This document shows, one piece after another, positions 1 through 8,711 of a DNA stretch of 64,000 bases; the stretch's first letter is position 1, and each line of letters opens with the position of its first letter. A model generated the notes under the pieces. It saw nothing but the letters and a program-made list of their open reading frames with translations. It did no database searches and had not been told where the DNA came from. Origin of the DNA: Phenylobacterium conjunctum. Lineage in GTDB: Bacteria > Pseudomonadota > Alphaproteobacteria > Caulobacterales > Caulobacteraceae. The stretch is taken from positions 20,088 to 84,087 of the forward strand of contig NZ_JBHTLQ010000015.1 of NCBI RefSeq assembly GCF_042679085.1, in the 5' to 3' direction. The position numbers and the translations under genes are program-made.

Positions 1-71
1 ACCGGATCACCTCCACCAAGGGGCCAAGGGTTCCCCTAGCCTCGCCGCCGACGCCGCCCTAAACCACCGCC

Positions 72-1013
72 ATGACCGCGCCCTCGGACATCCTTCCCGA
101 CGCCGCCCCGACCAACTGGGTGGACCGCCATGCGCCGGCGCCCCTGCGCCCCTGGCTGAAGCTCGGCCGCTTCGACCGGCCGGCGGGGATCTGGCTGCTG
201 ATGCTGCCCGGCTGGCAGGGGATCGCCCTCGCCGGCGCCATGAAGGGCGAAGGGCCCAACCTCCTGCTGCTGGCCGAGGTGTTCGCCGGCGCCGCCCTGA
301 TGCGCGCCGCGGGCTGCGCCTATAACGACATCGTCGACCGCGACTTTGACGCTCAAGTGGCCCGCACCGCCGGCCGCCCCATCCCGTCCGGCCAGATCAG
401 CGTCAAGCAGGCCTGGGCCTTCGTCGCCGCCTGCTGCCTGGTCTCCCTGGGCGTCCTGCTCACCATGCCGCTGATCGCCATCGCGCTCGGCGCTGGCTCG
501 CTGGCCCTCGTCGCCGCCTATCCGTTCATGAAGCGGATCACCTGGTGGCCCCAGGCCTGGCTGGGCCTGACCTTCAACTGGGGCGCCTTGCTGGGCTTCG
601 CGGCCGCGACCGGCGGCCTCGGCTGGCCGGCCGTCCTGCTCTACGCCGGCGGCGTCTTCTGGACCCTCGGCTACGACACCATCTACGCCGTCCAGGACCT
701 GGAGGACGACGCCCTGGCCGGCGTGAAGTCCTCGGCCCTGCGGCTTGGATCCGCCGCGCCCCAGGCTGTGCTCGGCTTCTATGTCCTGGCCTTCGTCCTG
801 GCCCTGGCCGCCGCCTGGGTTGGTGGGCTAGGCCCCCTGTTCCTGCCGCTCGCCGCCGCCTACGGCGTCCACCTCTCCCGCCAGGCCGCCCGCCTGGACG
901 TCACCGATGGCGCGGGCGCGCTGAAGCTCTTCAAGTCGAACACCACCGCCGGCGCCGTCCTCTTCGCCGCCCTGGTTTGCGGCCTTTGGAAAGGGCCGGG
1001 GGTGGGGTTCTGA
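72..1013 (+). CDS. ubiA: 4-hydroxybenzoate polyprenyltransferase
   Basis: This is a UbiA-superfamily membrane prenyltransferase that joins a polyprenyl chain to 4-hydroxybenzoate in ubiquinone synthesis. The 313-residue length fits the family. Both aspartate-rich Mg-diphosphate motifs are visible: NDIVDRDFD (about residues 85-93) and YDTIYAVQDLEDD (about 201-213). Hydrophobic helices fill the rest, and the AGRPIPSG motif follows the first Asp box as in bacterial UbiA. ATG is the first start in frame. It is a single gene, followed by a palindromic intergenic element. A UbiD-family decarboxylase at 6517 could act in the same pathway but is not co-transcribed. The assignment is firm; polyprenyl length cannot be read from sequence. 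Confidence 0.94.
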   Translation: MTAPSDILPDAAPTNWVDRHAPAPLRPWLKLGRFDRPAGIWLLMLPGWQGIALAGAMKGEGPNLLLLAEVFAGAALMRAAGCAYNDIVDRDFDAQVARTAGRPIPSGQISVKQAWAFVAACCLVSLGVLLTMPLIAIALGAGSLALVAAYPFMKRITWWPQAWLGLTFNWGALLGFAAATGGLGWPAVLLYAGGVFWTLGYDTIYAVQDLEDDALAGVKSSALRLGSAAPQAVLGFYVLAFVLALAAAWVGGLGPLFLPLAAAYGVHLSRQAARLDVTDGAGALKLFKSNTTAGAVLFAALVCGLWKGPGVGF

Positions 1014-1020
1014 ACTCGGG

Positions 1021-1133
1021 TGTCATCCCGGAAAGCGCGCAGCGCTTGTCCGGGACCCAGACGCGCGGGGTTTTCCGGAGAGATCGGTGTCTATGGGTCC
1101 CGGTCTTTCGCTGACGCGAAAACCGGGATGACA
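1021..1133. repeat. Palindromic intergenic element
   Basis: A 113-bp intergenic element bounded by a perfect 11-bp inverted repeat (TGTCATCCCGG at the left, CCGGGATGACA at the right), with weaker complementarity inside. It sits between ubiA and the desaturase gene and encodes nothing convincing. Its arms resemble those of long intergenic repeats known to be dispersed in alphaproteobacterial genomes. It could fold in RNA and act as a 3' end signal for ubiA, but no U-tract is seen. Confidence 0.7.
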
Positions 1134-1177
1134 GTTCGGGGCGCCATCCCGCCCAAAAATATGGCACGCTCCACGCC

Positions 1178-2110
1178 ATGGCCGTCGCAGCACGTGTTGA
1201 TCCGAAAACCATCTTCACCCCCGAGGAGTGGGCGCCGCTCGCCCGCCGGTCCTCCTGGAAGGGGCTGTTTCTCCTGGCCCACGCCTGGGCGGTGATCTTC
1301 GCCGCCGGCGCCATGGTGGTCATCTGGCCGCTCACCCTGCCGCTCGCCGTGATCATCATCGGCGGCCGCCAGCTGGGTCTGGCCATCCTGATGCACGACG
1401 CCGCCCACGGCGCCCTGCACGGCGACCTCAAGCTCAACGACCTGGCCGGCGAATGGCTGACCGGCGGCGGGCTGGCCCGCTACCGCACCTATCACCTGGG
1501 CCACCACAAGTTCGCCCAACAGGCCGAGGATCCGGACCTGGTCCTGTCCGCGCCCTTCCCGATCACGCCCCTGTCCCTGCGCCGCAAGATGATCCGCGAC
1601 CTGACCGGCCAGACCGCCTTCAAGCAGCGGTTCGGCGATCTGATCGCCCGGCTGAAGGCCCGCAAGCCCGGCCAGCCCCTGCTGCCCATCCTCGCCGAGG
1701 AAGTCCGCCGCAAGCGCCGCTGGTTGCTGGGCGGGGTGATCATCACCGCCATCGGCTCGCTGTTCGGCGCCTGGTGGGCCTGGCCGGTGCTCTGGGTCCT
1801 GCCCCAGTTCACCTGGTTCCCGCTCATCACCCGGCTGCGCAACATCGCCGAGCACGCCTGCGTGGCCAAGGACGAGCCCGACCCCTTACGCCACGCCCGC
1901 ACCACCCACGCCGGCTGGCTCGCCCGCATGACACTCGCGCCCTACTTCGTGAACTATCACTGCGAGCACCACATGTTCATGCATGTGCCCTGCTACAACC
2001 TGCCCCGCGCCCACCGCCTGCTGCAGAAAAAGGGCGTGATCGACGGCATGCTCTACGAGCCCGGCGGCTACGGCGCGGTCCTGAAACTGGCGACGAGCAA
2101 GGCAGCCTAG
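1178..2110 (+). CDS. Membrane fatty acid desaturase family protein
   Basis: A di-iron membrane desaturase or hydroxylase of the FA_desaturase family, 310 residues. The three histidine boxes that bind the metal pair are present: HDAAH (73-77, followed by H81), HLGHH (106-110) and HCEHH (261-265). Two hydrophobic hairpins, at about 30-65 and 175-205, separate the boxes as expected. Such enzymes insert double bonds in acyl chains or act on carotenoids or other lipids. The substrate is not evident, because no cytochrome or ferredoxin partner gene is adjacent. ATG start. Function at family level is secure, substrate unknown. Confidence 0.88.
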   Translation: MAVAARVDPKTIFTPEEWAPLARRSSWKGLFLLAHAWAVIFAAGAMVVIWPLTLPLAVIIIGGRQLGLAILMHDAAHGALHGDLKLNDLAGEWLTGGGLARYRTYHLGHHKFAQQAEDPDLVLSAPFPITPLSLRRKMIRDLTGQTAFKQRFGDLIARLKARKPGQPLLPILAEEVRRKRRWLLGGVIITAIGSLFGAWWAWPVLWVLPQFTWFPLITRLRNIAEHACVAKDEPDPLRHARTTHAGWLARMTLAPYFVNYHCEHHMFMHVPCYNLPRAHRLLQKKGVIDGMLYEPGGYGAVLKLATSKAA

Positions 2111-2140
2111 CCCAAGCCCTGCGGCCTGCTACAAGGCCCC

Positions 2141-2803
2141 ATGATCCTCCCCACACCCGAGGGCCGGCGCGCCTTCATCCTTGAGAACACGCGGGTCCAG
2201 AGCCCGCCGCACACGCCCGAGCTGGTCCTGCGGCTGGCCGATGAGGTCACCCCGATCTGGCGGCTGACCGAGGAAGCCCTGCAGGAGATCGGCCTGCCGC
2301 CGCCCTTCTGGGCCTTCGCCTGGGCCGGTGGCCAGGCGCTCGCCCGCTACGTCCTCGACCATCCCGACCTCGTCGCCGGCAAGCGGGTGATCGACTTCGC
2401 CTCCGGCTCCGGCATTGTCGGGATTGCGGCCATGAAGGCGGGCGCCGCCAGCGTGCTCGCCGCCGACATCGACGTCTTCTGCGGCGCGGCCCTGGCCCTC
2501 AACGCTGAGGCCAACGGGGTCGAGATCGCCTTCACCGATCAGGACCTGCTGGACGCCCCGCCGCCGCCCGCCGACGTCATCCTGGCCGGCGACATCTGCT
2601 ACGAGAAGCCGCTGGCGGAAAAGGTCATGGCCTGGCTCGCCGCCGGTCGCGCGGCCGGCGCCACGGTGCTGATCGGCGATCCGGGTCGCAGCTACTTTCC
2701 CCGCGAGGGCCTGACGAAGCTCGCCGAATACCAGGTCCCCACCACCCGCGAACTGGAAGACCAGGAGGTCAAGAAGACCGCGGTCTGGACTCTGCCGGCC
2801 TGA
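2141..2803 (+). CDS. Class I SAM-dependent methyltransferase (ETFB/PrmA-like)
   Basis: A 220-residue Rossmann-fold methyltransferase. Motif I is clear (VIDFASGSGIVG, about residues 83-94), followed by the acidic AADID loop that holds the SAM ribose. Downstream DVILAGDICYEKPLAE matches the catalytic-side motif of the nicotinamide N-methylase-like / electron-transfer-flavoprotein beta lysine methyltransferase group. It probably methylates a protein lysine, but this is inferred from the family. It starts 30 bp after the desaturase stop and may be read from the same transcript. The alternative is an uncharacterised small-molecule methyltransferase. Confidence 0.8.
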   Translation: MILPTPEGRRAFILENTRVQSPPHTPELVLRLADEVTPIWRLTEEALQEIGLPPPFWAFAWAGGQALARYVLDHPDLVAGKRVIDFASGSGIVGIAAMKAGAASVLAADIDVFCGAALALNAEANGVEIAFTDQDLLDAPPPPADVILAGDICYEKPLAEKVMAWLAAGRAAGATVLIGDPGRSYFPREGLTKLAEYQVPTTRELEDQEVKKTAVWTLPA

Positions 2804-2844
2804 CCGGCTAGCCTGGAACAAATTAAGAACATCTGGAGCGCGCG

Positions 2845-3204
2845 ATGATCGGCGACAGCAAGATCAGCTATGTGGAACTGCCCGGGACCGACCTGGCCGC
2901 CACCAAGGATTTCTACGCCAGCGCCTTCGGCTGGCGGTTCACCGACTATGGCCCGACCTATACGGCCTTCGGCGACGCCGAGGCGGGGATCGACGGCGGC
3001 TTCGACGCTGACGCCGACGGGGTGAAGGTCCCGCTCGTCGTTCTGTTCGCCCACGACCTGGAGGCGATGTTCGCCAAGGTGACCGGGGCCGGCGGCGTCA
3101 TCACCCGCCCCATCTTCGCCTTCCCGGGCGGGCGCCGCTTCCACTTCCGCGACCCCAGCGGCAACGAACTGGCGGTGTTTACGGAAGACTCCTCCGGGAA
3201 TTGA
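2845..3204 (+). CDS. VOC (glyoxalase/bleomycin-resistance fold) protein
   Basis: A 119-residue single-domain protein of the vicinal-oxygen-chelate superfamily. It has the typical opening (SYVELPGTDLAATKDFYASA), a central beta-rich stretch, and the closing motif FHFRDPSGNELAVF. Proteins of this size bind metals or small hydrophobic ligands as dimers; many are lyases, dioxygenases or binding proteins. A good ribosome site (GGAG) lies just before the ATG. No neighbour points to a substrate, so only the fold can be given. Confidence 0.82.
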   Translation: MIGDSKISYVELPGTDLAATKDFYASAFGWRFTDYGPTYTAFGDAEAGIDGGFDADADGVKVPLVVLFAHDLEAMFAKVTGAGGVITRPIFAFPGGRRFHFRDPSGNELAVFTEDSSGN

Positions 3205-3258
3205 TCTTTCGACATTTAGCACCTTAAAGATGCTTTCGACGAAAGCGGGGTGGGCGAC

Positions 3259-4536
3259 ATGGTGAGATTGCGCGCGGCGGCCTTGGTCGCGGGACTCATG
3301 ATGTTCGGGGCCGGTCCCAGCCTCGCCGCCACCGCGCTGCCGCCGATCGCCGCCGCGCCGGACCTCGCGCCCGACGCGGTGGTTCAACCCTTCGCCCTCA
3401 CGCGCGTCACGGCCCGGATCCCGCGCGGCGCGCAATGGGGCGTGTTGAGGGGAGGCCTGCTTTGCGGTCCCGAAGAGAAGCTGATTTGGCAAGGCGGGGC
3501 GATGAAGGTCGATATGGCCGCCTTCGACACCGTGTTTCGCGAGGAAATGCAGAAGGTCGGCTTCAAGGTCGCCGGCGATCCGCAGGATCTGTTCTCTGAC
3601 GGCCCGGCCAACACCGACTATGCGGTCGCCGGCGCAATCTCGCGGATCGACGCCCAGCCCTGTTTTCCGAACTCTGGCTTTGGCGATCTCGTCTCGATCA
3701 GCGGCTCGATCATCATGGATGTGGAATGGACGGTCTATTCCCGCCTCAGGCGCGAGGTCGTCGCCAAGATCACCACGTCCGGCGGGTACCAGCAGCGCCG
3801 GTCCGCGCCGGGCGCCTTTGACCTGATGCTGAACAGCGCCTTCGCGGCCAATGTGCAGAACCTCACCGCGGCGGAGGCCTTTCGGAGCGTGGTGCTCTCA
3901 TCGCCCCAACAGGCGACGGCGCCCGGCGCCGCGGCGACGCCCGATGCGGAAATCCTGCTGAAAGGCTCCCTGTCGGCCAAGGGCCGCCCCCTGTCGGAGT
4001 CCGTCGGCTCCGTCGTGACGATCCTGACCGGGTCGGCGATGGGCAGCGGCTACCTCGTCTCCACCGAGGGCCACATCCTCACCAACCGGCATGTGGTCGG
4101 CGATGCGCGGCAGGTGAAGGTCCGCTGGTCAGACGGGTTCGAGGCCATGGGTGACGTGCTCCGCTCCCATGCCCAGCGGGACGTCGCCATCATCCTGAGC
4201 CGACCGCATGGCCGCGAGCCGCTGCCCCTTAGGACCAAGCCCGCTCAGCTGGGCGAGGTCGTGTTCGCTATCGGCACGCCGCTCGACCCCAAGCTCCAGA
4301 ACACCATCACCAAGGGCATCGTCTCGGCCAAGCGCACGGAAGACGGCTTCGCCTTCATCCAGAGCGACGCGGCGACCAACCACGGCAACAGCGGCGGCCC
4401 CCTGCTCGACGAAAAGGGCCAGGTCATTGGCATGGCGGTCGCGGGGATGATGGTGAACGACGCCCAGGTGGGTCTGAACCTCTTCATCCCCATCAGCGAC
4501 GCCCTGGATTTCCTCAATCTCAAGCCCGCGCCCTGA
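3259..4536 (+). CDS. Secreted trypsin-like serine protease with unusual N-terminal domain
   Basis: A predicted secreted protease of 425 residues. A signal peptide covers about residues 1-24 (hydrophobic core ending in SLA). The C-terminal half is an S1C/HtrA-like trypsin fold with the triad visible: His278 in TNRHVV, Asp308 in RDVAII and Ser378 in GNSGGPL. No PDZ domain follows; the protein stops soon after the protease domain, unlike DegP. Residues about 30-215 form a separate domain, with two Cys, that I do not recognise. A GTG nine bases upstream (3250) is also in frame; I prefer the ATG because it opens the signal peptide directly. Likely role: periplasmic or extracellular proteolysis. 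Confidence 0.82.
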   Translation: MVRLRAAALVAGLMMFGAGPSLAATALPPIAAAPDLAPDAVVQPFALTRVTARIPRGAQWGVLRGGLLCGPEEKLIWQGGAMKVDMAAFDTVFREEMQKVGFKVAGDPQDLFSDGPANTDYAVAGAISRIDAQPCFPNSGFGDLVSISGSIIMDVEWTVYSRLRREVVAKITTSGGYQQRRSAPGAFDLMLNSAFAANVQNLTAAEAFRSVVLSSPQQATAPGAAATPDAEILLKGSLSAKGRPLSESVGSVVTILTGSAMGSGYLVSTEGHILTNRHVVGDARQVKVRWSDGFEAMGDVLRSHAQRDVAIILSRPHGREPLPLRTKPAQLGEVVFAIGTPLDPKLQNTITKGIVSAKRTEDGFAFIQSDAATNHGNSGGPLLDEKGQVIGMAVAGMMVNDAQVGLNLFIPISDALDFLNLKPAP

Positions 4537-4624
4537 GCCCGCACCCTGAGCCCTCCGCTGCCTGACACCAAAGTGTCACCGCCCTGTCGTAAAGCCCTGA
4601 CCATAACCTCGGCGGGGGCATCCG

Positions 4625-5131
4625 ATGAAAAGCTGCGGCGACTGCGGCATGTGCTGCAAGCTCCTGGCGATCCAGGCGCTCGACAAGGCCCCGAACGTCT
4701 GGTGCGACCACTTCAAGCGCGGCTGTTCGATCTACGCCGACCGGCCGCCCGCCTGTCAGAACTTCGTCTGCCTGTGGCTGGACTCCGACAAGCTCGACGA
4801 CGCCTGGCGGCCCGACAAGGCCCGCTTCATCATGTACACGGAAAAGGACGGCCAGCGGCTCAATGTCATCGTCGATCCGGCCCAGCCCATGGCCTGGAAG
4901 CGCGAGCCCTACTATCGGCGCATCAAGGCCATGTCCCAGCGGGTGGAGGACGGCTACGAGCTGGTGGTCTGCATCGGCGATCAGCGGATCGTGGTCTTCC
5001 CGCACGAGGACGTGGACCTGGGCCGGGTGAACCCCGACCACAAGATCGTCTCCGGCTTCGCCCTGCGCGACGGCCAGAAGGTCCCCTACGCCATGGTGCT
5101 CAGCGACCTGGACGGCGCGGCCTCCGTCTAG
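4625..5131 (+). CDS. YkgJ-family cysteine-cluster protein
   Basis: A 168-residue protein of the YkgJ / zinc- or iron-chelating CxxCxxCC family. The cluster is at the very N-terminus (CGDCGMCC, residues 4-11), with more cysteines at about 36 and 49-56 (CSIYADRPPACQNFVC). These residues probably bind Zn or an Fe-S centre. The biochemical role of the family is not established. The rest is a mixed alpha/beta tail without motifs I recognise. It stands alone between the protease and a YdeI-like gene. Confidence 0.8.
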   Translation: MKSCGDCGMCCKLLAIQALDKAPNVWCDHFKRGCSIYADRPPACQNFVCLWLDSDKLDDAWRPDKARFIMYTEKDGQRLNVIVDPAQPMAWKREPYYRRIKAMSQRVEDGYELVVCIGDQRIVVFPHEDVDLGRVNPDHKIVSGFALRDGQKVPYAMVLSDLDGAASV

Positions 5132-5162
5132 ACCTCGGCGCCGGCGGGCCTAGACTGGCCCC

Positions 5163-5732
5163 ATGAGCGCGCCCACCTTCTTTGAAACCGGCGAGGCCTT
5201 CCGGGACTGGCTGGCCGCGCACCACGCCAGCGCGCCCGAGCTGTCGGTCGGCTTCTGGAAGGTGGGCTCGGGCCGGCCATCAATGACCTGGCCGCAGTCG
5301 GTGGACCAGGCCCTGTGCTTCGGCTGGATCGACGGGGTGCGCCACCGGATCGACGACGAGGCCTATCGCATCCGCTTCACCCCCCGAAAGCCCGGCGGGA
5401 TCTGGAGCCAGGTCAATCTGAAGCGCTTCGCTGAGCTGGAGGCCGCCGGCCTGGTCGCCCCCGCCGGCCGCGCGGCCCACGCCGCCGGCCAGGCCCGGAC
5501 CCTGGAATACTCCTACGAAAAGCCCACGGCGGACTTCTCAGACGAGGAGCTCGCCCGCTTCCAGGCCGACGCCGCCGCCTGGAACGGGTTCCAGGCCTTT
5601 CCGCCCTGGTACCGGAAGGTCGCGATCCATCGGGTCGTCTCGGCCAAGGGCGCCGCGACACGGGCCAGGCGCCTCGACATCCTCATCGCCGCCAGCGCCG
5701 AAGGGCGCCAACTGGGATCAGCCACCAAATGA
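5163..5732 (+). CDS. YdeI/OmpD-associated family protein
   Basis: A 189-residue cytoplasmic protein of the YdeI/OmpD-associated (OmdA) family. Family features include an N-terminal helix, the segment QALCFGWIDGVRHRIDD, the basic strand RFTPRKPGGIWSQVN, and the closing WYRKVAIHRVVSAKG region. Members have been linked to resistance to cationic peptides and to envelope stress, but no activity is agreed. Its stop overlaps the next gene's start by 4 bp, so the two are translationally coupled. Confidence 0.8.
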   Translation: MSAPTFFETGEAFRDWLAAHHASAPELSVGFWKVGSGRPSMTWPQSVDQALCFGWIDGVRHRIDDEAYRIRFTPRKPGGIWSQVNLKRFAELEAAGLVAPAGRAAHAAGQARTLEYSYEKPTADFSDEELARFQADAAAWNGFQAFPPWYRKVAIHRVVSAKGAATRARRLDILIAASAEGRQLGSATK

Positions 5733-6076
5733 CCCCCGACGAAATGCGCCAGATCGCCCTGTCCTTCCCCGGCGCGGAGGAAGGCGTCTCCTATGGCCAC
5801 CCGGCCTTCAAGGTGAACGGCAAGTTCTTCACCCGCCTGCGGAAGGAGGACGCCAGCGTCGTCCTGACCGGCATCCACATCGATGAACGCGAGATGCTGA
5901 TGGAGGCCGAGCCCGGCACATTCCACATCACCGCCCACTATCGCGACTACCCGGCGGTGCTGGCCCGCATCGAGACCCTGCACCCCGGCTCCTTCCGCAA
6001 CTTCCTCGAACGCCGCTGGCGCGAGATCGCCCCGAAGAAGTGGGTCAAGGAGTACGACGCCCAAAGCCAAACCTGA
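5729..6076 (+). CDS. MmcQ/YjbR family protein
   Basis: A 115-residue protein of the MmcQ/YjbR double-wing fold. It begins with a helix and then ALSFPGAEEGVSYGHPAFKV, typical of the family, followed by FFTRLRKED and a C-terminal ERRWREIAPKKW helix. Structural relatives bind DNA or small ligands, but no firm function is known. It overlaps the YdeI-like gene by ATGA. The two families often travel together, which supports both starts. A perfect palindromic element follows the stop immediately. Confidence 0.82.
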   Translation: MTPDEMRQIALSFPGAEEGVSYGHPAFKVNGKFFTRLRKEDASVVLTGIHIDEREMLMEAEPGTFHITAHYRDYPAVLARIETLHPGSFRNFLERRWREIAPKKWVKEYDAQSQT

Positions 6077-6205
6077 CGTCATGGCCGGGCTTGTCCCGGC
6101 CACCCATACGCGCGGGAAACTCAGGTCGCGGCGCGGCGGCGAGCCCTGGCGCTCTAACGACAGATACGGAGATCATGGGTGGCCGGGACAAGCCCGGCCA
6201 TGACG
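6077..6205. repeat. Perfect 31-bp inverted-repeat intergenic element
   Basis: A 129-bp element whose ends are a perfect 31-bp inverted repeat (6077-6107 and 6175-6205), each arm built around CATGGCCGGGCTTGTCCCGG. The spacer of 67 bp carries no gene. It lies between two converging genes, and as RNA it would form a very stable stem on either strand, so it may act as a bidirectional 3' end. The same arm type is common as a dispersed palindrome in alphaproteobacteria. Confidence 0.85.
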
Positions 6206-6212
6206 TTCGAGT

Positions 6213-6437
6213 TTAGAACTCGTCCTCGATGGACGCCCGGAACAGTTCGAACAGCTCCGCGGCCCGCTCCGGCGTCGGCTCGTCCTCGGCCTCAGCGGGC
6301 GCGGGCGGCGGCGAGAGCGCCGTGATCCGCCCGGCCACCGCCCCGTTCTGCACCAGGAGCAGCTCCTCGCCCTCCTCCAGCCCCACCAACAGGGCGGCAA
6401 GCTTCGGGGGCAGGTCATCAAGGTCGAGGCGCTTCAT
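6213..6437 (-). CDS. Small acidic antitoxin-like protein
   Basis: A 74-residue acidic protein. Its first half, with LVGLEEGEELLLVQNGAVAG, resembles the beta-strand core of Phd/YefM- or AbrB-type antitoxins, in which short strands are followed by a flexible acidic tail. The second half is Pro/Glu-rich, ending in a helix (AAELFELFRASIEDEF). No toxin gene is adjacent on either side, so if it is an antitoxin it is an orphan. It converges on the palindromic element. Homology is weak, and 'hypothetical protein' is the safe label. Confidence 0.5.
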   Translation of the reverse strand: MKRLDLDDLPPKLAALLVGLEEGEELLLVQNGAVAGRITALSPPPAPAEAEDEPTPERAAELFELFRASIEDEF

Positions 6438-6516
6438 GCGCGCGAGCTTAAGCCCCAGCCCGCGTGACAGCCAGCCCCGCGCGCCCTAACTACGCCCTCA
6501 AGTCAGGAGCAGACAC

Positions 6517-8043
6517 ATGGCCTACCGATCCTTGCGGGACTTCATCGCCAAGCTCGAAGCCGCCGGCGAGCTCGTCCGGGTCAGCGAGCCCGTCTCCTCC
6601 GTCCTGGAGATGACCGAGATCCAGCGCCGCCTGCTGGCCACCGGCGGCCCCGCCGTGCTGTTCGAGAACGTCATCCGCGCCGACGGCCAGCCGTCGTCAA
6701 TGCCCTGCCTGGTCAACCTGTTCGGCACGGTGAAGCGGGTGGCCATGGGCGTCACCCTCGACGGGGTCGAGCGCACCACCGCCGGCGAGCTGCGCGAAGT
6801 GGGCGAACTCCTGGCCTTCCTGCGCAATCCCACCCCGCCGCGCGGCTTCCGCGACGCCATGGAGATGCTGCCGCTCGCCCAGACCGTCATGTCCATGCGG
6901 CCCAACACCGTGAAGAAGGCGCCGGTGCAGGAGGTGGTGCTGAAGGGCGACCAGGTCGACCTCACCCAGCTGCCGATCCAGACCTGCTGGCCGGGTGAGC
7001 CCGCCCCCCTGATCACCTGGCCGCTGATCGTGACCAAGGGCCCGTCCGAAGACCGCGAGGACGACTACAATCTCGGCATCTACCGCATGCAGGTGCTCTC
7101 GAAGAACCGCACCATCATGCGCTGGCTGGCCCACCGCGGCGGCGCCCAGCATCACCAGCGCTGGAAGAAGGCCGGCAAGCGCGAGCCCCTGCCCGCGGCC
7201 GCCGTCATCGGCGCCGATCCCGGCACGATCCTGGCCGCCGTCACCCCGGTGCCCGACACCCTCAGCGAATACCAGTTCGCGGGCCTGATGCGCGGCAAGA
7301 AGCTGGACCTGGTCCCCGCCAAGACCGTGCCCCTGATGGTCCCGGCCCAGGCCGAGATCGTGCTCGAGGGCCACGTCCTGCTGGACGAGTACGCCGACGA
7401 GGGCCCCTACGGCGACCACACCGGCTACTATAATTCCGTCGAACGCTTCCCGGTGTTCGAGGTCAGCGCCATCACCATGCGCCGCGACCCGATCTACCTG
7501 ACCACCTTCACCGGCCGGCCGCCGGACGAGCCCAGCGTGCTGGGCGAGGCCCTGAACGAGGTCTTCATCCCCCTGCTGCGCCAGCAGTTCCCGGAGATTG
7601 TCGACTTCTGGCTGCCGCCGGAGGGCTGCTCCTACCGGATCGCCGTGGTGTCGATGAAGAAGGCCTATCCCGGTCACGCCAAGCGCGTGATGATGGGCGT
7701 CTGGAGCTATCTGCGCCAGTTCATGTACACCAAGTGGGTCATCGTCGTGGATGACGACGTCGACGCCCGCGACTGGAAGGACGTCATGTGGGCCCTGTCG
7801 ACCCGCATGGACCCGGCCCGCGACATCACCGTCATCGAGAACACCCCCATCGACTACCTGGACTTCGCCTCGCCGGAGAGCGGCCTGGGCTCCAAGATCG
7901 GGCTGGACGCCACCAACAAGTGGCCGCCTGAGACCCACCGCGAATGGGGCGAAAAGCTCGGCATGGACCAGGCCACCATCGACCTCGTCACCGAGAAATG
8001 GGCCAAGCTCGGCCTGCCGGGTTCAGGCGATCCGGTGAAGTAA
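6517..8043 (+). CDS. ubiD: UbiD-family decarboxylase
   Basis: A 508-residue UbiD-family, prenylated-FMN-dependent decarboxylase. Full length and end-to-end family features are present, with an N-terminal helix (YRSLRDFIAKLEAAGELVRV), the central NLGIYRMQV and HRGGAQHH segments, and the EGPYGDHTGYY motif carrying a catalytic acidic residue. In ubiquinone synthesis UbiD removes the carboxylate from 3-polyprenyl-4-hydroxybenzoate; ubiA at the start of the window fits that role. The cofactor-making partner UbiX is not in this window. Other UbiD members act on aromatic or alpha,beta-unsaturated acids, so the substrate is inferred. Confidence 0.9.
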   Translation: MAYRSLRDFIAKLEAAGELVRVSEPVSSVLEMTEIQRRLLATGGPAVLFENVIRADGQPSSMPCLVNLFGTVKRVAMGVTLDGVERTTAGELREVGELLAFLRNPTPPRGFRDAMEMLPLAQTVMSMRPNTVKKAPVQEVVLKGDQVDLTQLPIQTCWPGEPAPLITWPLIVTKGPSEDREDDYNLGIYRMQVLSKNRTIMRWLAHRGGAQHHQRWKKAGKREPLPAAAVIGADPGTILAAVTPVPDTLSEYQFAGLMRGKKLDLVPAKTVPLMVPAQAEIVLEGHVLLDEYADEGPYGDHTGYYNSVERFPVFEVSAITMRRDPIYLTTFTGRPPDEPSVLGEALNEVFIPLLRQQFPEIVDFWLPPEGCSYRIAVVSMKKAYPGHAKRVMMGVWSYLRQFMYTKWVIVVDDDVDARDWKDVMWALSTRMDPARDITVIENTPIDYLDFASPESGLGSKIGLDATNKWPPETHREWGEKLGMDQATIDLVTEKWAKLGLPGSGDPVK

Positions 8044-8049
8044 GAGCAT

Positions 8050-8202
8050 CCTTCTCCCCTTGCGGGAGAAGGTGGCCTGGCGGAGCCAGGTCGGATGAGG
8101 GGTCTCTCAGACCTCTCATCCTCACCATCAGCTCAAGCCGGACAAGCAAGCAAGACCCCTCATCCGGCCCTTCGGGCCACCTTCTCCCACAAGGGGAGAA
8201 GG
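8050..8202. repeat. Inverted-repeat intergenic element (28-bp arms)
   Basis: A 153-bp element after ubiD. The left arm (8050-8077) and right arm (8175-8202) are complementary over 28 bp with a single mismatch. Each arm is itself a small hairpin (CTTCTCCC ... GGGAGAAG). The centre contains GGTCGGATGAGGGG and its imperfect complement. It matches a very common type of dispersed alphaproteobacterial intergenic repeat and probably ends the ubiD transcript. Confidence 0.82.
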
Positions 8203-8281
8203 GCCGCACGCGCACCCCCTTGCCCTCGCCGCCGTTTCCGTCTCCAACTGCCTCCCACGTCGCGGTCAGGAGAACAGCGTT

Positions 8282-8683
8282 ATGGACACCATCACCTCCG
8301 GCCACGCCGCCGCCCTCTGGGTGGGGCTCAATCTCTTCCTGCTCTTGACCCTGTCCCTGCTGGTCGTGCGCCAGCGCCAGCGGCACAAGGTGGCCCTGGG
8401 CGATGGCGGGGTGCCCGAGCTCGCCCAGGCGATCCGCACCTTCGGCAACGCCACCGAATATGTCCCCGCCGCCCTGGTCGGCCTGGCGGTCCTGGCCATT
8501 GTCGAGGCCCCGCCGCTGGCCATCCACGTGGCCGGTTTCGTGTTCTTCGTGGGCCGCGTGCTGCACGCCGTCGGCCTGTCCAGCTCGGGCGGGACCTCTT
8601 TCCCCCGCGCCATCGGCATCCTGATGACCTGGATCGGCTACGTCTTCCTGGGCGCGGTCCTGTTGTTCTACGCCGTCGCCTGA
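8282..8683 (+). CDS. MAPEG-family membrane protein
   Basis: A 133-residue integral membrane protein with four predicted helices (about 8-30, 55-75, 80-100 and 110-132). It has MAPEG-family signatures: a basic loop after helix 1 (VVRQRQRHKVALGDGG), then AQAIRTFGNATEYVPAAL with the conserved R..GN..E.VP pattern, and GRVLHAVG in helix 3. The eukaryotic relatives conjugate glutathione to lipophilic compounds; bacterial members are mostly uncharacterised. It starts 28 bp before pmbA. Confidence 0.87.
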   Translation: MDTITSGHAAALWVGLNLFLLLTLSLLVVRQRQRHKVALGDGGVPELAQAIRTFGNATEYVPAALVGLAVLAIVEAPPLAIHVAGFVFFVGRVLHAVGLSSSGGTSFPRAIGILMTWIGYVFLGAVLLFYAVA

Positions 8684-8711
8684 GCTTGCCGCGGGCGCGT
8701 CCGCCAGCCAT

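Noticed and set aside
6213..6437. A toxin-antitoxin module at the small antitoxin-like gene
   Set aside because: No toxin-like frame is adjacent; the flanks are a palindromic element and ubiD.
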